Shown here piece after piece: positions 26,729 through 35,938 of a stretch of DNA of 54,031 bases. The notes below the pieces were generated by a model. The model did no database searches and was not told the DNA's origin. It was given only the letters and a program-made list of their open reading frames with translations. The stretch covers positions 1 to 54,031 of the forward strand of contig NZ_ML703341.1 of the NCBI RefSeq assembly GCF_008638365.1, written 5' to 3'. Source of the stretch: Nocardiopsis quinghaiensis. GTDB lineage: Bacteria > Actinomycetota > Actinomycetes > Streptosporangiales > Streptosporangiaceae. Numbering within the stretch: the first letter of the stretch is position 1; each line of letters starts with the position of its first letter. Made by a program: the position numbers and the translations under genes.

Positions 26729-27165
26729 GCGGAGACCCTGAGGCCGCAGACCTCGACGAACGACCGGAAGGCGGGCAGCTCGTCGTCGCCGAACACCGCG
26801 TCGAAGCCCGCGTTGAGCAGCCTGCGGGTGAACCCGACGTCCCGGACGCCGTCCACGCTGAGCTTGCCGCCGATGACCATGCAGAGGTGTTCGAGGCCCG
26901 CGACGGAGCGCACGTGGCTAGCGATGCGCAGCCCGTCGTTGAAGCCGTGCCCGTTGACGCTGCTCACCACGAGCAGGTCGGGCTCGTGCCGCAGACACTC
27001 CTCTGCCAGGAGCTTCTCCGGGACACAGGCCCCGAGGTTGACCACGTCGTGGCCCATCTCCTCGAGGAGGAGCTGCATGTACACGAGGTTCCAGGTGTGG
27101 GAGTCCGACACCGTGCTCGAGACGACGGACGTCGGTCTCTTCCTCGGGGGCGTGCTGTTCGGCAT
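26725..27165 (-). CDS. glmS: Glutamate mutase, sigma (cobalamin-binding) subunit
   Basis: Small B12-binding protein of 146 aa. The cobalamin-ligating motif reads DSHTWN at 21-26, with His23 as the lower axial ligand; the canonical DxHxxG has Asn in place of Gly, as I recall also in other actinomycete biosynthetic homologues. It is followed by VNLGACVP, LLVVSSVNGHGFNDGLRIA and MVIGGKLSVDG, a normal flavodoxin-like B12 fold. The ATG at 27165 has GAGG at 8 nt. First gene of the four-gene operon glmS-glmE-aaRS-like-FMN protein; its promoter lies in the 119-bp gap after the XRE/STAND regulator. Confidence 0.92.
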   Translation of the reverse strand: MPNSTPPRKRPTSVVSSTVSDSHTWNLVYMQLLLEEMGHDVVNLGACVPEKLLAEECLRHEPDLLVVSSVNGHGFNDGLRIASHVRSVAGLEHLCMVIGGKLSVDGVRDVGFTRRLLNAGFDAVFGDDELPAFRSFVEVCGLRVSA

Positions 27166-27284
27166 TTCGTCAACCTCAATCGGGGCGGGAGATCGGCCGT
27201 CCCCGGCCTGCGCGCAGGAGGAACGGGTTCGGTCGTCAGTGGAGTGGTGGAGGGCGCCGCCGCGGTGGCCGCTGCACGGGGCGC

Positions 27285-28562
27285 TCACCGCGTGGGCACC
27301 GCGGCCGCTTGCAGGGCGCGCACCAGGTTGAGGGCGCGGAACCGCAGGGCGCCCGGTCCGGTGTCGCGGAGCACCAGCCCGCGTATGAGCAGGTCGTTCA
27401 GCGCGCGGCCGCTCTCGGCCGGGGAGAGCCCGCTGGCCTGGGCCAGCCCGTCGGCGTCCTCGCCGTCGGGGGAGGCGCAGAGGAAGCCGAGCAGAGCCCT
27501 CTCCGCCGGGGAGGAGTCCTCCAGCACCGTGTCGGAGAAGCAGCCCTCGCGGCCGACGCCCCCTCCCGGTAACGGGATCAGGAAGGGGAGGGGGTCGTCG
27601 CGCAGGTAGGAGAGCAGGGTCTCCTGGTCGTACACGGCCAGCCAGGAGGCGACCGCGCTGAGCGCCCCGGGCAGTCCGTCGAGGATGCGGCAGATCTCCG
27701 TCACGTCCGCGGACGGGGGCTCGTCTTCGGCCCGGTCCGGGTCCGTGTGCGCCAGGAAGGCCCTGGAGGCGTGGTCCGCGTCGAGCGGTCCGATCGGAAC
27801 GACCCGCTCCGCCGGGTGCCCCAGGGGCCGCCGCCCGGTCGCGAGGACACGCAGTCCGGGACAGCCGGCCAGGAGTCGGTCGAACGCGCCCCGGTCGGCG
27901 GCTCCGTACCGGGGCACGTCCAGAAGCAGCAGCGCCGGCTGGTCCCCGACCGCGAGCGCCAGGGCGTCGAGCCCCGGCGATGCCTGGTCCGCGGACGCGG
28001 GGGCGAACAGCTCACGGGGAACCGTGCGCAGGACCTCGCCGAGTCCGCCCGTCCGGTGGGAGCCGGAGGCCGCGAAGTCCTGCCGGTGGTCCCCCGCCCC
28101 CAGGACCGGGACCCGTGCCATGCCGTGGACGCGTTCGGCGACCACCAGGGCCAGGCGGCTCTTGCCCGCGCCCGGGGCCCCGGTCACGCTGAGGACGCGC
28201 CGCCCGGCGGCAACGAGCTGCTGGACGAGGTCCTCCACCTCGCGGCCGCGTCCCACGAAGGGGGGCGACTCCGAGGGCGGCGCCGCCCCGACCATGTCGC
28301 CGACGCGGGAACGGGCCGCCCGGGCGGTGCGGTCGGCGACCGCCACGAGGTGCGACCGCTCCGCGTCGTCTAGGCGCAGCGCGTCCGCGAGGAGGTCGAC
28401 CGTGGCCCTGCGGGGCCGGCGCGCCCTGCCCTGTTCCAGGTCCCGGATCGCCCGGACGCTGATCGTGGAGAAGTCGGCCACCTGTTTCTGCGTGCGCCCC
28501 TTGCGCAGGCGGTGCTCCCGGAGCACGTCCCCGAAGTCCTGGCTGGTCTCCCTGGTCAGCAT
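27285..28562 (-). CDS. XRE-family HTH regulator with STAND/NB-ARC ATPase
   Basis: Regulator of 425 aa. Residues about 12-65 are a Cro/C1-type helix-turn-helix (LREHRLRKGRTQKQVADFST then ISVRAIRDLEQGRARRP). Walker A is GAPGAGKS at 128-135, and ALLLLDVPRYG resembles Walker B. The C-terminal part contains a winged-helix-like segment (AERALLGFLCAS) but no TPR repeats. Such proteins are signal-dependent ATPase switches. The start at 28562 has AAGGA 8-9 nt upstream. It sits next to the glutamate mutase operon on the same strand and diverges from the small secreted-peptide ORF, a layout that recalls peptide-sensing regulator pairs. Confidence 0.82.
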   Translation of the reverse strand: MLTRETSQDFGDVLREHRLRKGRTQKQVADFSTISVRAIRDLEQGRARRPRRATVDLLADALRLDDAERSHLVAVADRTARAARSRVGDMVGAAPPSESPPFVGRGREVEDLVQQLVAAGRRVLSVTGAPGAGKSRLALVVAERVHGMARVPVLGAGDHRQDFAASGSHRTGGLGEVLRTVPRELFAPASADQASPGLDALALAVGDQPALLLLDVPRYGAADRGAFDRLLAGCPGLRVLATGRRPLGHPAERVVPIGPLDADHASRAFLAHTDPDRAEDEPPSADVTEICRILDGLPGALSAVASWLAVYDQETLLSYLRDDPLPFLIPLPGGGVGREGCFSDTVLEDSSPAERALLGFLCASPDGEDADGLAQASGLSPAESGRALNDLLIRGLVLRDTGPGALRFRALNLVRALQAAAVPTR

Positions 28563-28947
28563 CGCCGGATCCTTCCGCAGTGGTGGAGTTCCCATAGAGA
28601 GGATCATGTGGACTGCGGCTATCCCGGCAGTATTGCTCCGCTTATCACCGGCCCGTCCCCGCTCCCGCACCGCCGGGGGAGGCGCCGTCGGCCAGGCACC
28701 GCTCGGTCTCCGCCGCACCGGGTCCGCGGCGCAACGGACGAACCGTCCGTCGCGGGGTCCCGCCTCCCCGCGGCGCAAGCGCAACGGTGGCGGACGGCCC
28801 GGGCCGCGTGCGCGTCGTCCCCGACCGTCCCGGAGGGCACGGACCCGGTCCGCGGATAGAACGGTGATAGCGACAGGGCCGATGCCGTGATGGCGCGACT
28901 CCCTAACGTGACGGAGGTCAGCAGGAACAAGGAACTGGGAGACTCAC
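28563..28947. promoter_or_regulatory. Divergent intergenic region between regulator and small peptide gene
   Basis: These 385 bases contain no other convincing gene. CGGTGATA occurs near both ends in opposite orientation (about 28640 on the minus strand and 28861 on the plus strand), each close to one of the divergent genes. This could be an operator pair, but it is short. Confidence 0.4.
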
Positions 28948-29097
28948 ATGCGCTTCGTCCGGACCCTCGCCGCCCCCGCCGTCGCCTCCCTGAGCGTCCT
29001 CACCGGGACCGCCGCCCGCGCCGGTGAGACCGACAGCCCGGCGGCGGTCCTCCAGAGCGTCGAGCAGGACGGCGGCAACTGGGACGAGTACGAGTAG
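28948..29097 (+). CDS. Small putative secreted peptide, 49 aa
   Basis: This short ORF has a good RBS (GGGAG, 5 nt before the ATG). Residues 1-25 look like a signal peptide: MRFVRT, a hydrophobic core and a TAARA cleavage site. The remaining 24 residues start GETDSPAAVLQ and end DGGNWDEYE, and are strongly acidic with one Trp and one Tyr. I recognise no family. It lies between the divergent XRE/STAND regulator and the convergent dehydrogenase gene. It could be a signalling peptide sensed by that regulator, a ribosomally made precursor, or a spurious ORF. No modification enzymes of a ribosomal peptide pathway are adjacent. Confidence 0.6.
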   Translation: MRFVRTLAAPAVASLSVLTGTAARAGETDSPAAVLQSVEQDGGNWDEYE

Positions 29098-29207
29098 GGG
29101 CCCGGTACTCCCCCACCCCCTCCCTCGGACCGGCCCGTCCCGCGCAGGCCGGTCGCGGTGCGCCGTCCCCGCCCCGGCACCCGGCGGTGGAAGGGGTTTG
29201 CACGTCC

Positions 29208-30176
29208 TCACGGGCGCACCACGATCTTGCCGAGCATGTCCCCCAGCTCCACGCTGGCGAGCGCGCTGCGCGTCTCCCGCAAGGACAGGACCCGGTCCAC
29301 CACGGGGAGCACCTTCTCCCGCTCGCAGAACCGGAGCAGAGCGCTCAGCTGGTCGCGTGTGCCGAGCGTCGAACCCACGATGCTGATCTGGCGGTAGAAG
29401 AGCCGGGCCAGGTCCACCGGGGGCATGGTGCCGGTCGTGGCGCCGGCCACGACGACCCGCCCGCCGGGACGCACCGAGCGCAGCGAGTGGTCGAACGTCG
29501 CGGCGCCGACGGTCTCGATGACGGCGTCGACGCGTTCGGGCAGCCGTGCCCCGGGCTCGAACGCGTCGTCGACCCCGAGGGAGCGCGCCCACTCGCGGCG
29601 CGCCCCGCTCCGGCTCGTCGCCCACACCCGGTGCCCTGCCGCGGACGCGAGCTGGATGGCCGCTGTGGCGACCCCTCCGCCCACACCCTGCACCAGGACC
29701 GTGGAGCCCGGGTCGAGCCCGGCGTTCTCGAAGAGCATCCGGTACGCCGTGAGCCAGGCCCCCGCGAGGCAGGACGCCTCCTCGACGGGGATCGAGGGCG
29801 GCAGGGGGACGACGTTCTGCGCGGGGACGGTCACGAACTCCGCGAACGTCCCGTCGTACTCCTGCGACAGCATCCCCATGCGCGGGTCGAGTGTCGGGTC
29901 GCCCCTCCCCGCCGCCGCGTCCGCGACGACGGGGTAGACGACCACGTCGTTGCCGTCCTCGTCCACACCCGCCGCCTCCACGCCCAGCACGACCGGGTAC
30001 CGCTCGGGGGCCAGTCCCACCCCCTTGAGGATCCAGAGGTCGTGGTGGTTCACGGCCGCCGCCCGGACCCTGACCCTGGTCCACCCCTCGGGGGGCTCCG
30101 GGTCAGGGCGTTCGACGAGTCGGAGTGCGGACAGCGGGTCCTCGGGGCAGGGGTGCGCTGCGATCGCGGCCAGCAT
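29208..30176 (-). CDS. Medium-chain dehydrogenase/reductase (quinone oxidoreductase type)
   Basis: NAD(P)H-dependent oxidoreductase of 322 aa. The GroES-like N-terminal domain has VNHHDLWILKG and VLGVEAAGVDEDGNDVVVYP, and the Rossmann domain has VLVQGVGGGVATAAIQLA. Structural-zinc cysteines are absent, so it belongs to the zinc-independent enoyl-reductase / quinone-oxidoreductase branch. It is the last gene of the operon that starts with mbtH and lies 8 bp after the KAS III gene, so it probably acts on the acyl or keto product of that enzyme. The substrate is unknown. Confidence 0.8.
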   Translation of the reverse strand: MLAAIAAHPCPEDPLSALRLVERPDPEPPEGWTRVRVRAAAVNHHDLWILKGVGLAPERYPVVLGVEAAGVDEDGNDVVVYPVVADAAAGRGDPTLDPRMGMLSQEYDGTFAEFVTVPAQNVVPLPPSIPVEEASCLAGAWLTAYRMLFENAGLDPGSTVLVQGVGGGVATAAIQLASAAGHRVWATSRSGARREWARSLGVDDAFEPGARLPERVDAVIETVGAATFDHSLRSVRPGGRVVVAGATTGTMPPVDLARLFYRQISIVGSTLGTRDQLSALLRFCEREKVLPVVDRVLSLRETRSALASVELGDMLGKIVVRP

Positions 30177-30184
30177 GACGCCCC

Positions 30185-31225
30185 CTATCCGTAGCGGATC
30201 ACGAGTGACCCGCAGATGAATCCGGCGCCGATGCCGGAGACGACGAACACGTCGTCGCGCTGGATCTTCTTGGCCATGACGACCTCGTGCAGGACGGTGA
30301 ACACCGACGCGGCCGAGGTGTTGCCGAGCCAGTCGACGGTCACGCACGCGCGGTGGCGTTCGGCGCCCAGGGTGTCGAGGACGTGCTCGACGATGTTGCG
30401 GTTCGCCTGGTGGAGGACGAAGTGCCGCACGTCGTCCAGGTCGACACCGGCGCGTGCCACGGCGCTGCGGATCGACCGCGGGAGCATGTCGGTCGCGCGC
30501 TTCCACACGGCCTTGCCGTCCATCCGGAGGTAGTGCTCCCCCCGGTCGACGGTGTCGCCCGACGCGGGCAGGGCCGATCCTCCGGCCCTGATCTCGACGC
30601 TGTGGTCCAGCGCCGTCTCGAAGTCCCACGCGAGAATGCCGTATCCGGGCACGTCGCTGCGCCCGAGCACCACGGCGCCGGCCGCGTCGCCGAAGAACAC
30701 GCGCGTCGTGCGGTCGGCCGGGTCGGTGATGCGCGACATGACGTCCGCGCCGATGACGAGCACGTGGCGGATCTCCGGCGACCGCAGCAGGCTGGCGCCG
30801 GTGTGCAGGGCGAGGACACCTCCCGCGCAGGCACCCTGGTTCAGGTCTAGGGGCAGGGCGCGGTGCGCCCCGATGGCGTCCATGACCAGTAGCGCGGTCG
30901 AGGGGATCGGCTGGTCGGGCGTCATCGTGGCGACCACGACAGCGTCCAGGTCGGCGGGGGTCAGTCCGCTCGACCGGAGCGCCTGCTGCGCCGCCTCGAC
31001 GCACAGGTCCGAGGTCGTGCGCTCCGGTTCCAGGAAGCGGCGCTCCCGGATCCCGGTCCTCGATCGGATCCAGGCGTCGTTGGTGTCGAGGCCGGCCGTC
31101 AGGGCGTCGTTGCCCACGACCGTGGGGGGAACGCCGATGCCCGTTCCCAGAACGGTGTGCGACAGGGCCGGGTCCGGCGGTGCGAAGGCGGGCGAGGGTG
31201 CGTGCAGCGGTTCTGCGATGCTCAT
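30185..31225 (-). CDS. 3-oxoacyl-ACP synthase III (FabH-like)
   Basis: Condensing enzyme of 346 aa. The catalytic triad is present: Cys133 in NQGACAGG, His272 in LHQANRNI and Asn302 in GNTSAAS. FabH makes the first C-C bond of a fatty acyl chain from an acyl-CoA and malonyl-ACP. In an NRPS operon it may provide an acyl starter for the first condensation domain, or act like CerJ-type acyltransferases that form esters. No other fatty acid or polyketide genes are nearby, so either a very short chain is made or primary metabolism completes it. It lies 44 bp after the hydroxylase gene. Confidence 0.87.
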   Translation of the reverse strand: MSIAEPLHAPSPAFAPPDPALSHTVLGTGIGVPPTVVGNDALTAGLDTNDAWIRSRTGIRERRFLEPERTTSDLCVEAAQQALRSSGLTPADLDAVVVATMTPDQPIPSTALLVMDAIGAHRALPLDLNQGACAGGVLALHTGASLLRSPEIRHVLVIGADVMSRITDPADRTTRVFFGDAAGAVVLGRSDVPGYGILAWDFETALDHSVEIRAGGSALPASGDTVDRGEHYLRMDGKAVWKRATDMLPRSIRSAVARAGVDLDDVRHFVLHQANRNIVEHVLDTLGAERHRACVTVDWLGNTSAASVFTVLHEVVMAKKIQRDDVFVVSGIGAGFICGSLVIRYG

Positions 31226-31269
31226 GGGTCCACTCGTTCGTCGTGTCCGATGGGTGTCGGCTGGGTCCC

Positions 31270-32256
31270 CTAGGCCACTGCCGTGGGGATGCGGGAGTCT
31301 CCCCTGCGGGTCTCCTCCGCGACGCGGCTGCCGTAGCGGACACGGAACCCCGCGGTGAGTCCGCCGTCGACCGGGTGGATGTGTACCGTGCGCTCGGTCG
31401 TCCAGCCGGCGGTCCGGAACAGGCCGCCCCCCACGTGCACGAGGGCGATCGCGTCGGCGCCCTCGACGTCGAGCAGCAGGCGGTCACCGTCCCGGCGCAG
31501 CTGCGCGGGCAGGTCGGGCGCGCCTCCGGCGATCAGCGCCTCGGGGCCGTCGCCCTGCAGGAACGCCGCCGGCACGCCCACGCGGCCGGTGCAGGCGTCC
31601 AGGTCCTCGGAGGACAGCGGGACCACGTCGGGGTTCAGGAGCACCTCGGTCCAGCGGATGTCGTTGCGGAACTCTTCGGGGAACAGGTCCAGGAGCGCGC
31701 GGTTGACGTAGCAGTCCACGACCAGGTGCACGCGGTTGGTCGTCCCACGGTTGTACACCGAGTGGGGCAGGGAGAAGTCGCCGTACCAGAAGGTGCCGGG
31801 CTGCCACTGCTGCTTCTGGCCGTCGATGACGGAGGCGGCCCGGTCGTTGGTCAGGATCGGCACGTGGAGCCGTACCCAACCCGCTCCGGGTCCGTAGGGG
31901 TAGTCGCGGTGCTCGTCGACCTCCGCGCCCGGCGCCAGCACCATCAGGCGGGCGGTGCGCAGGGTGGTCGGCAGGCTGTCGAGGATCGACGCCATGTACG
32001 GCGTCTCGCGGATCCAGGGCGTGTCGGCGTACTCGACCGTTCCGGGACCGCCGGGGTCCGTGCGCTCGGGGTCGCCCCCCGGGCTGCGCAGCGGCAGCAC
32101 GCGCCAGTCGACGGTGGTGGCCGCCGTGACCCGGCTGCGATCGAAGGTGCGCTGGGCCTTGAACTGGCTCGTGCCGACCGCTTCGAGCTCCGCCTCGAGG
32201 CGCTGGACGTCGAAGCTTCCGGGCAGGCGGACGACGGCGGATGGGCTGCTGGTCAT
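31270..32256 (-). CDS. Aspartyl/asparaginyl beta-hydroxylase-type dioxygenase
   Basis: Iron- and 2-oxoglutarate-dependent oxygenase of 328 aa with a PF05118-like core. The first iron-binding His is in VDEHRDYPYGPG, followed by VRLHVPILTND; the second His and the oxoglutarate-binding Arg are in LPHSVYNRGTTNRVHLVVDC. The last 120 residues form an additional domain with no recognised family. Such enzymes hydroxylate a beta carbon of free or carrier-bound amino acids or related small molecules. One of three different oxygenases in the cluster; it lies 32 bp after the A-T gene. Confidence 0.82.
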   Translation of the reverse strand: MTSSPSAVVRLPGSFDVQRLEAELEAVGTSQFKAQRTFDRSRVTAATTVDWRVLPLRSPGGDPERTDPGGPGTVEYADTPWIRETPYMASILDSLPTTLRTARLMVLAPGAEVDEHRDYPYGPGAGWVRLHVPILTNDRAASVIDGQKQQWQPGTFWYGDFSLPHSVYNRGTTNRVHLVVDCYVNRALLDLFPEEFRNDIRWTEVLLNPDVVPLSSEDLDACTGRVGVPAAFLQGDGPEALIAGGAPDLPAQLRRDGDRLLLDVEGADAIALVHVGGGLFRTAGWTTERTVHIHPVDGGLTAGFRVRYGSRVAEETRRGDSRIPTAVA

Positions 32257-32288
32257 GGTGCTCTCCGTTCGTGGGGGCGGTCGGCGGT

Positions 32289-34094
32289 CTAGACGTATTC
32301 GGGTGCGGGCTCCGTGCGCTCGGCGGCGTCGGCGAGCTCCTGGATGCGGTCGGCGAGGTCCCGCAGCACGGGGTGGCGGTAGACGAGCCTGGTCGGGACG
32401 GTGACGCCGAGTTCGTGTTTGACGCGGGCCACGAGGCGCAGGGCGACGAGGGAGTGGCCGCCCAGGGTGAAGAAGCTGTCCGTGGCGGCGACGCCCTCGG
32501 TGCCGAGCACGTCGCTCCAGCACTCCGCGATGAGGCGTTCGAGCGGTGTGGCGGGGGCGTCGCCGGGCTCGCCGGGCTCGGCGGCTGCCGCCGCTGCCGC
32601 TGCCGGCGCCGGCAGCGCCCGCTCGTCGACCTTCCCGCTCGGGGTGAGCGGCAGGGAGTCCAGGACGACGACGGTCGGCACCATCACCTTCGGCAGGAGG
32701 GACGCGGCGTGCGCGCGCACGTCCTCCGACACGAGCGGGCCTGCCGAGGGGGTGCAGTACGCCGCGAGGCCGCGGCCGCCCGGAAGGCCGTCGCGGACGG
32801 TGACGACGGCCCGGGCCACGCCGGGGCAGTCGCCGAGGGCCGCCTCGACCTCCTCGAGCTCGACGCGGTGTCCGCGCAGCTTCACCTGGCGGTCCGTGCG
32901 CCCGAGGTACTCCAGCGCACCGTCGGCAGCGCGGCGGACCCGGTCCCCGGTGCGGTACATGCGGGTCCCGTCCGCGGCGAAGGGGTCGCAGACGAACCTG
33001 CTCGCGCTCTGGCCGGGGCGGCCCACGTAGCCGACCGCCACCCCGTCGCCGGCCAGGTAGAGCTCGCCCTCCTGCCCGTCGTCCACGGGTCGCAGGTCGC
33101 CGTCCAGGACGTGGGCGCGCGTACCGGGCAGCGGCGTGCCGATCCGCGGCGACTCCCCGACCACCGGCGCGGTGGTCGCGTCGACCGTGCACTCCGTCGG
33201 GCCGTACATGTTGTGCGCCTCGACGCTGCCCGCGCGCCGGAGCGCGGCGAGGTCCCGCCACAGCGCCGGGGTGAGGGACTCCCCTCCGATGAGCAGGCGC
33301 AGCGGCGCCGTGCGGGCGGACCGCGCGACGGCGGGGCCCAGGAACTGCCAGTGGGAGGGGGTGGCGTCCAGGTCGGTCACGCCGGTGCGGTCCAGGTGTG
33401 CGGCCAGCGCCTCCGGATCGGTGCGCATGTCCTCGCCCAGGACGACGATCGTGTCCCCTCGGCAGACGCGGACCCACTGCTGGACCGAGGCGTCGAAGGA
33501 GGCGGCCGCGTTGCAGGCGACGACGCGCGGTTCGGGCGCGTACAGCCCGCGGCTCTCCAGTGCCCGGACCAGGTGGGTGACGGACCCGTGCGTGACGAGC
33601 ACGCCCTTGGGTCGGCCGGTCGAGCCGGACGTGTGGATGACGTAGGCCGGGTCACCTGGCGCGGTCGGCGGCCACGGGCGCGGGTCCCGGGAGGGGGAGG
33701 CGTCCCGCGGGTCGAGCACCAGGACCCTGCCGGGCCAGACCTCCCCGTCCGCGTCCCGGCCGAGGACGACGCGCACGCCGCACTCCTCGACGATGACGGC
33801 ACGCCGAGAGGGCGGGTGGGCGGGGTCGAGTGGCACGTAGGCCGCACCGGCGCGCCAGATGGCGAGGAGCGCCACGGGCAGGTCGGCGGACCTGGGCACC
33901 GCGACCCCGACGACCGCTCCCGGGGTCACCCCGTGCTCGCGCAGGTCGGCCGCGACGGCGGCCGAGCGCGCGTCGAGCTCGGCGAAGGTCAGGCTGCCGT
34001 CGGGGGCTGCGACGGCGGTGGCGTCGGGACGCTCCCGGACCGCTGCGGCGAACCGCGCGGCGAGGTCGGGGGCGGTGGACCGTTCGGCGCTCAT
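32289..34094 (-). CDS. Stand-alone NRPS adenylation-thiolation didomain
   Basis: Protein of 601 aa that activates one amino acid and loads it on its own carrier domain. The A core motifs [35 protein letters not shown] and [13 protein letters not shown] are present, and the carrier motif FTLGGHSL has Ser548. Hand alignment to GrsA gives the specificity code D-A-Q-D-I-G-M-V-D, close to the published glutamine code DAQDLGVVDK. It overlaps the SyrP-like hydroxylase gene by ATGA, so the loaded residue is probably beta-hydroxylated while tethered. Because module 2 of the large synthetase has no A domain, this protein is the best candidate to feed it in trans. Confidence 0.88.
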   Translation of the reverse strand: MSAERSTAPDLAARFAAAVRERPDATAVAAPDGSLTFAELDARSAAVAADLREHGVTPGAVVGVAVPRSADLPVALLAIWRAGAAYVPLDPAHPPSRRAVIVEECGVRVVLGRDADGEVWPGRVLVLDPRDASPSRDPRPWPPTAPGDPAYVIHTSGSTGRPKGVLVTHGSVTHLVRALESRGLYAPEPRVVACNAAASFDASVQQWVRVCRGDTIVVLGEDMRTDPEALAAHLDRTGVTDLDATPSHWQFLGPAVARSARTAPLRLLIGGESLTPALWRDLAALRRAGSVEAHNMYGPTECTVDATTAPVVGESPRIGTPLPGTRAHVLDGDLRPVDDGQEGELYLAGDGVAVGYVGRPGQSASRFVCDPFAADGTRMYRTGDRVRRAADGALEYLGRTDRQVKLRGHRVELEEVEAALGDCPGVARAVVTVRDGLPGGRGLAAYCTPSAGPLVSEDVRAHAASLLPKVMVPTVVVLDSLPLTPSGKVDERALPAPAAAAAAAAEPGEPGDAPATPLERLIAECWSDVLGTEGVAATDSFFTLGGHSLVALRLVARVKHELGVTVPTRLVYRHPVLRDLADRIQELADAAERTEPAPEYV

Positions 34095-35131
34095 ACGGCG
34101 ATCTCCCTCGTCCTGCCGGGAGCCGGTGCGACGGTGGGCGCACAGGACTCCACGTGCAGGGGCTCGCCCATCGCGACCGCGATCCTGCGGTCCCCCCGGA
34201 ACGGGTCCCGGCCGTGGGTGGAGAGGACGTTGTCGACGATGAGCAGGTCGCCGGGGGCCCACCGGCGCCGGACGGTCGCCTTCTCGTAGGCCCGGTTGAG
34301 CTCGCGGACGTCGTCGGGGCTCAGCGGGGTGCCGTCCCCGAGGCTGGTGTTGAACGGCAGGCCCTGCGGTCCGGCCTCCGAGACCAGGACGTCGCGCACC
34401 TCGGGGTCCAGCGACCACTCGTTCCAGAACGCGGCGTGGTTGAACCACACCTCCTGCCCGGTCCTGGGGTGGGTGACGACGGCCGACCGGAGCTGGCTCG
34501 TGCGCAGGTCGTCCTCGCCCGTCCACTGGTAGCCGATGCGGTTCTCGTCGCAGTACCGCTCGACCTGTGCCTTCTCGGTGGTCGCGAAGGCCTCGCGCCA
34601 GCCGAGCGAGATGCAGTCGGAGTAGGTGCGCTCGAGCAGCCACCCGTGTTCGCGGAAGCGCCGCACGAGGTGCTCGGGCAGGTGCGCGAGGACCTCGCGG
34701 CAGTCGGCGACGGGGGTCGCGCCGCCCTCCTCGGGGGCCTCCAGGCAGCAGAAGAGCAGCAGGCCCGGGAACGTCAGGGTGTAGCTGTTCTCGTTGTGCA
34801 TGCGGATGGCCTGGGCCGGGGGCAGGTCCGTCGACGAGAAGACGTCGTTGCCGAACGCGCTGCGCGGCGTCGCCTTCTCCTTGTACCCGGCGCGTTCGTC
34901 GACGAGCGCGTCCCGCACCGTCGCGAAGTCCTCGGTGTCCTCGATCGGCAGTCCGCTCAGGGACAGGGCGCCGTGGCGGTCCAGCAGCGAGCGCAGGGCG
35001 GGCCGCGCCTCCTGGAGCCAGGCGCAAGCGTCGGCGAGACCGGTGAGGGCCGGGGCCCGCAGCGTGGCGGGCCTGCCCGGTTCGATCACGGGTCGCAGTG
35101 GGTCAGTGGGTCCGGGTACGTGGGGCGTCAT
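34091..35131 (-). CDS. SyrP/KtzO-like 2-oxoglutarate oxygenase (carrier-bound amino acid beta-hydroxylase)
   Basis: TauD-family oxygenase of 346 aa. The iron ligands are His112 and Glu114 in RMHNENSYT (H-x-E as in SyrP, not H-x-D), and the distal His is in [19 protein letters not shown] with the oxoglutarate-binding Arg following. SyrP hydroxylates carrier-bound aspartate in syringomycin synthesis, and KtzO/KtzP act on carrier-bound glutamate in kutznerides. The 4-bp overlap with the A-T gene supports action on that carrier, giving a 3-hydroxy residue (possibly 3-hydroxyglutamine, inferred). Confidence 0.87.
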   Translation of the reverse strand: MTPHVPGPTDPLRPVIEPGRPATLRAPALTGLADACAWLQEARPALRSLLDRHGALSLSGLPIEDTEDFATVRDALVDERAGYKEKATPRSAFGNDVFSSTDLPPAQAIRMHNENSYTLTFPGLLLFCCLEAPEEGGATPVADCREVLAHLPEHLVRRFREHGWLLERTYSDCISLGWREAFATTEKAQVERYCDENRIGYQWTGEDDLRTSQLRSAVVTHPRTGQEVWFNHAAFWNEWSLDPEVRDVLVSEAGPQGLPFNTSLGDGTPLSPDDVRELNRAYEKATVRRRWAPGDLLIVDNVLSTHGRDPFRGDRRIAVAMGEPLHVESCAPTVAPAPGRTREIAV

Positions 35132-35164
35132 GGTTACTCGCTTCGGTCCGGGGATGGAGGAGGG

Positions 35165-35938
35165 TCAGTCGGCGACAGTGGCCGGCAGCCGGAAGTGGCG
35201 GGGTAGGGACTGCCAGATCTCTTCGGTGTAGAAGTGGCCGCCCGGCAGCTCGTCGACGTGGCAGCGGCCGGCGGTGACGGCGGCCCACTGCTCGGCCACG
35301 CCCGGGTCGATGACCTCGTCCCGGGCTCCGTGCAGGACCTGCACGTCCACACCCGTGCGCAGGCCGTGTTCGGGCCGATAGGTGTCGCGCACGCCGATGT
35401 CGGCGCGCATGAGTTCGAGGGACATCTCGCGCAGGTCGGGGTCGCCGAGCACGTACTCGGGCAGAGAGCCGGTCGTGCGCATCCAGGAGAGGAGGCGGTG
35501 GTCGGTGTCGTCGTCCCTCGGGAACCTGTCGCGCTCGGTCAGGCCCCGGTTCGGGGCGTTGCAGGACGACACGATGAGCCGGTCCGGGGCGGTCGGCCCC
35601 CGGTGCTCGATCCGGGTGGTGACGCTGTAGGCCATCCACCCGCCCATGCTGTGTCCGAAGAGGACGTAGGGGCGGTCGACCACCGAGAGCACGGTCTCGG
35701 TCGTGTCGTCCACGAGCTCGTCCCAGGAGCCGGCGAACGGTTCGCAGAAGCGCCCCTCACGGCCCGGGTAGCACACGAGGGCCAGGTCGGTGTCGTCGTC
35801 GACCCAGTCGGTCCAGCGGCGGTAGGCGCCGGTTCCGCCGCCGCAGAAGCCGAGGCAGACGAGGACGCGGTCGGCGTCGTGGCGTCCGAGCGGCCGGATG
35901 ACCCGGGGGTCCTGGCGCGATGTCGGATGCACGGTCAT
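35165..35938 (-). CDS. Type II thioesterase
   Basis: Alpha/beta hydrolase of 257 aa that removes wrong groups from carrier domains. The nucleophile is Ser97 in GHSMGGW, and the His is in LPGGHFYTEE. LVCYPGREGR is typical of type II thioesterases of peptide synthetases. Its ATG overlaps the mbtH stop (ATGA). A transfer role between the stand-alone carrier and module 2, like SyrC in syringomycin, is an alternative that the sequence cannot exclude; SyrC uses Cys as nucleophile whereas this protein has Ser, so editing is more likely. Confidence 0.88.
   Translation of the reverse strand: MTVHPTSRQDPRVIRPLGRHDADRVLVCLGFCGGGTGAYRRWTDWVDDDTDLALVCYPGREGRFCEPFAGSWDELVDDTTETVLSVVDRPYVLFGHSMGGWMAYSVTTRIEHRGPTAPDRLIVSSCNAPNRGLTERDRFPRDDDTDHRLLSWMRTTGSLPEYVLGDPDLREMSLELMRADIGVRDTYRPEHGLRTGVDVQVLHGARDEVIDPGVAEQWAAVTAGRCHVDELPGGHFYTEEIWQSLPRHFRLPATVAD

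Noticed and set aside
28948..29097. The 49-aa ORF as a lanthipeptide or lasso peptide precursor
   Set aside because: The mature part has no Cys, and no cyclase, protease or dehydratase gene is next to it. A signal-peptide reading fits better.
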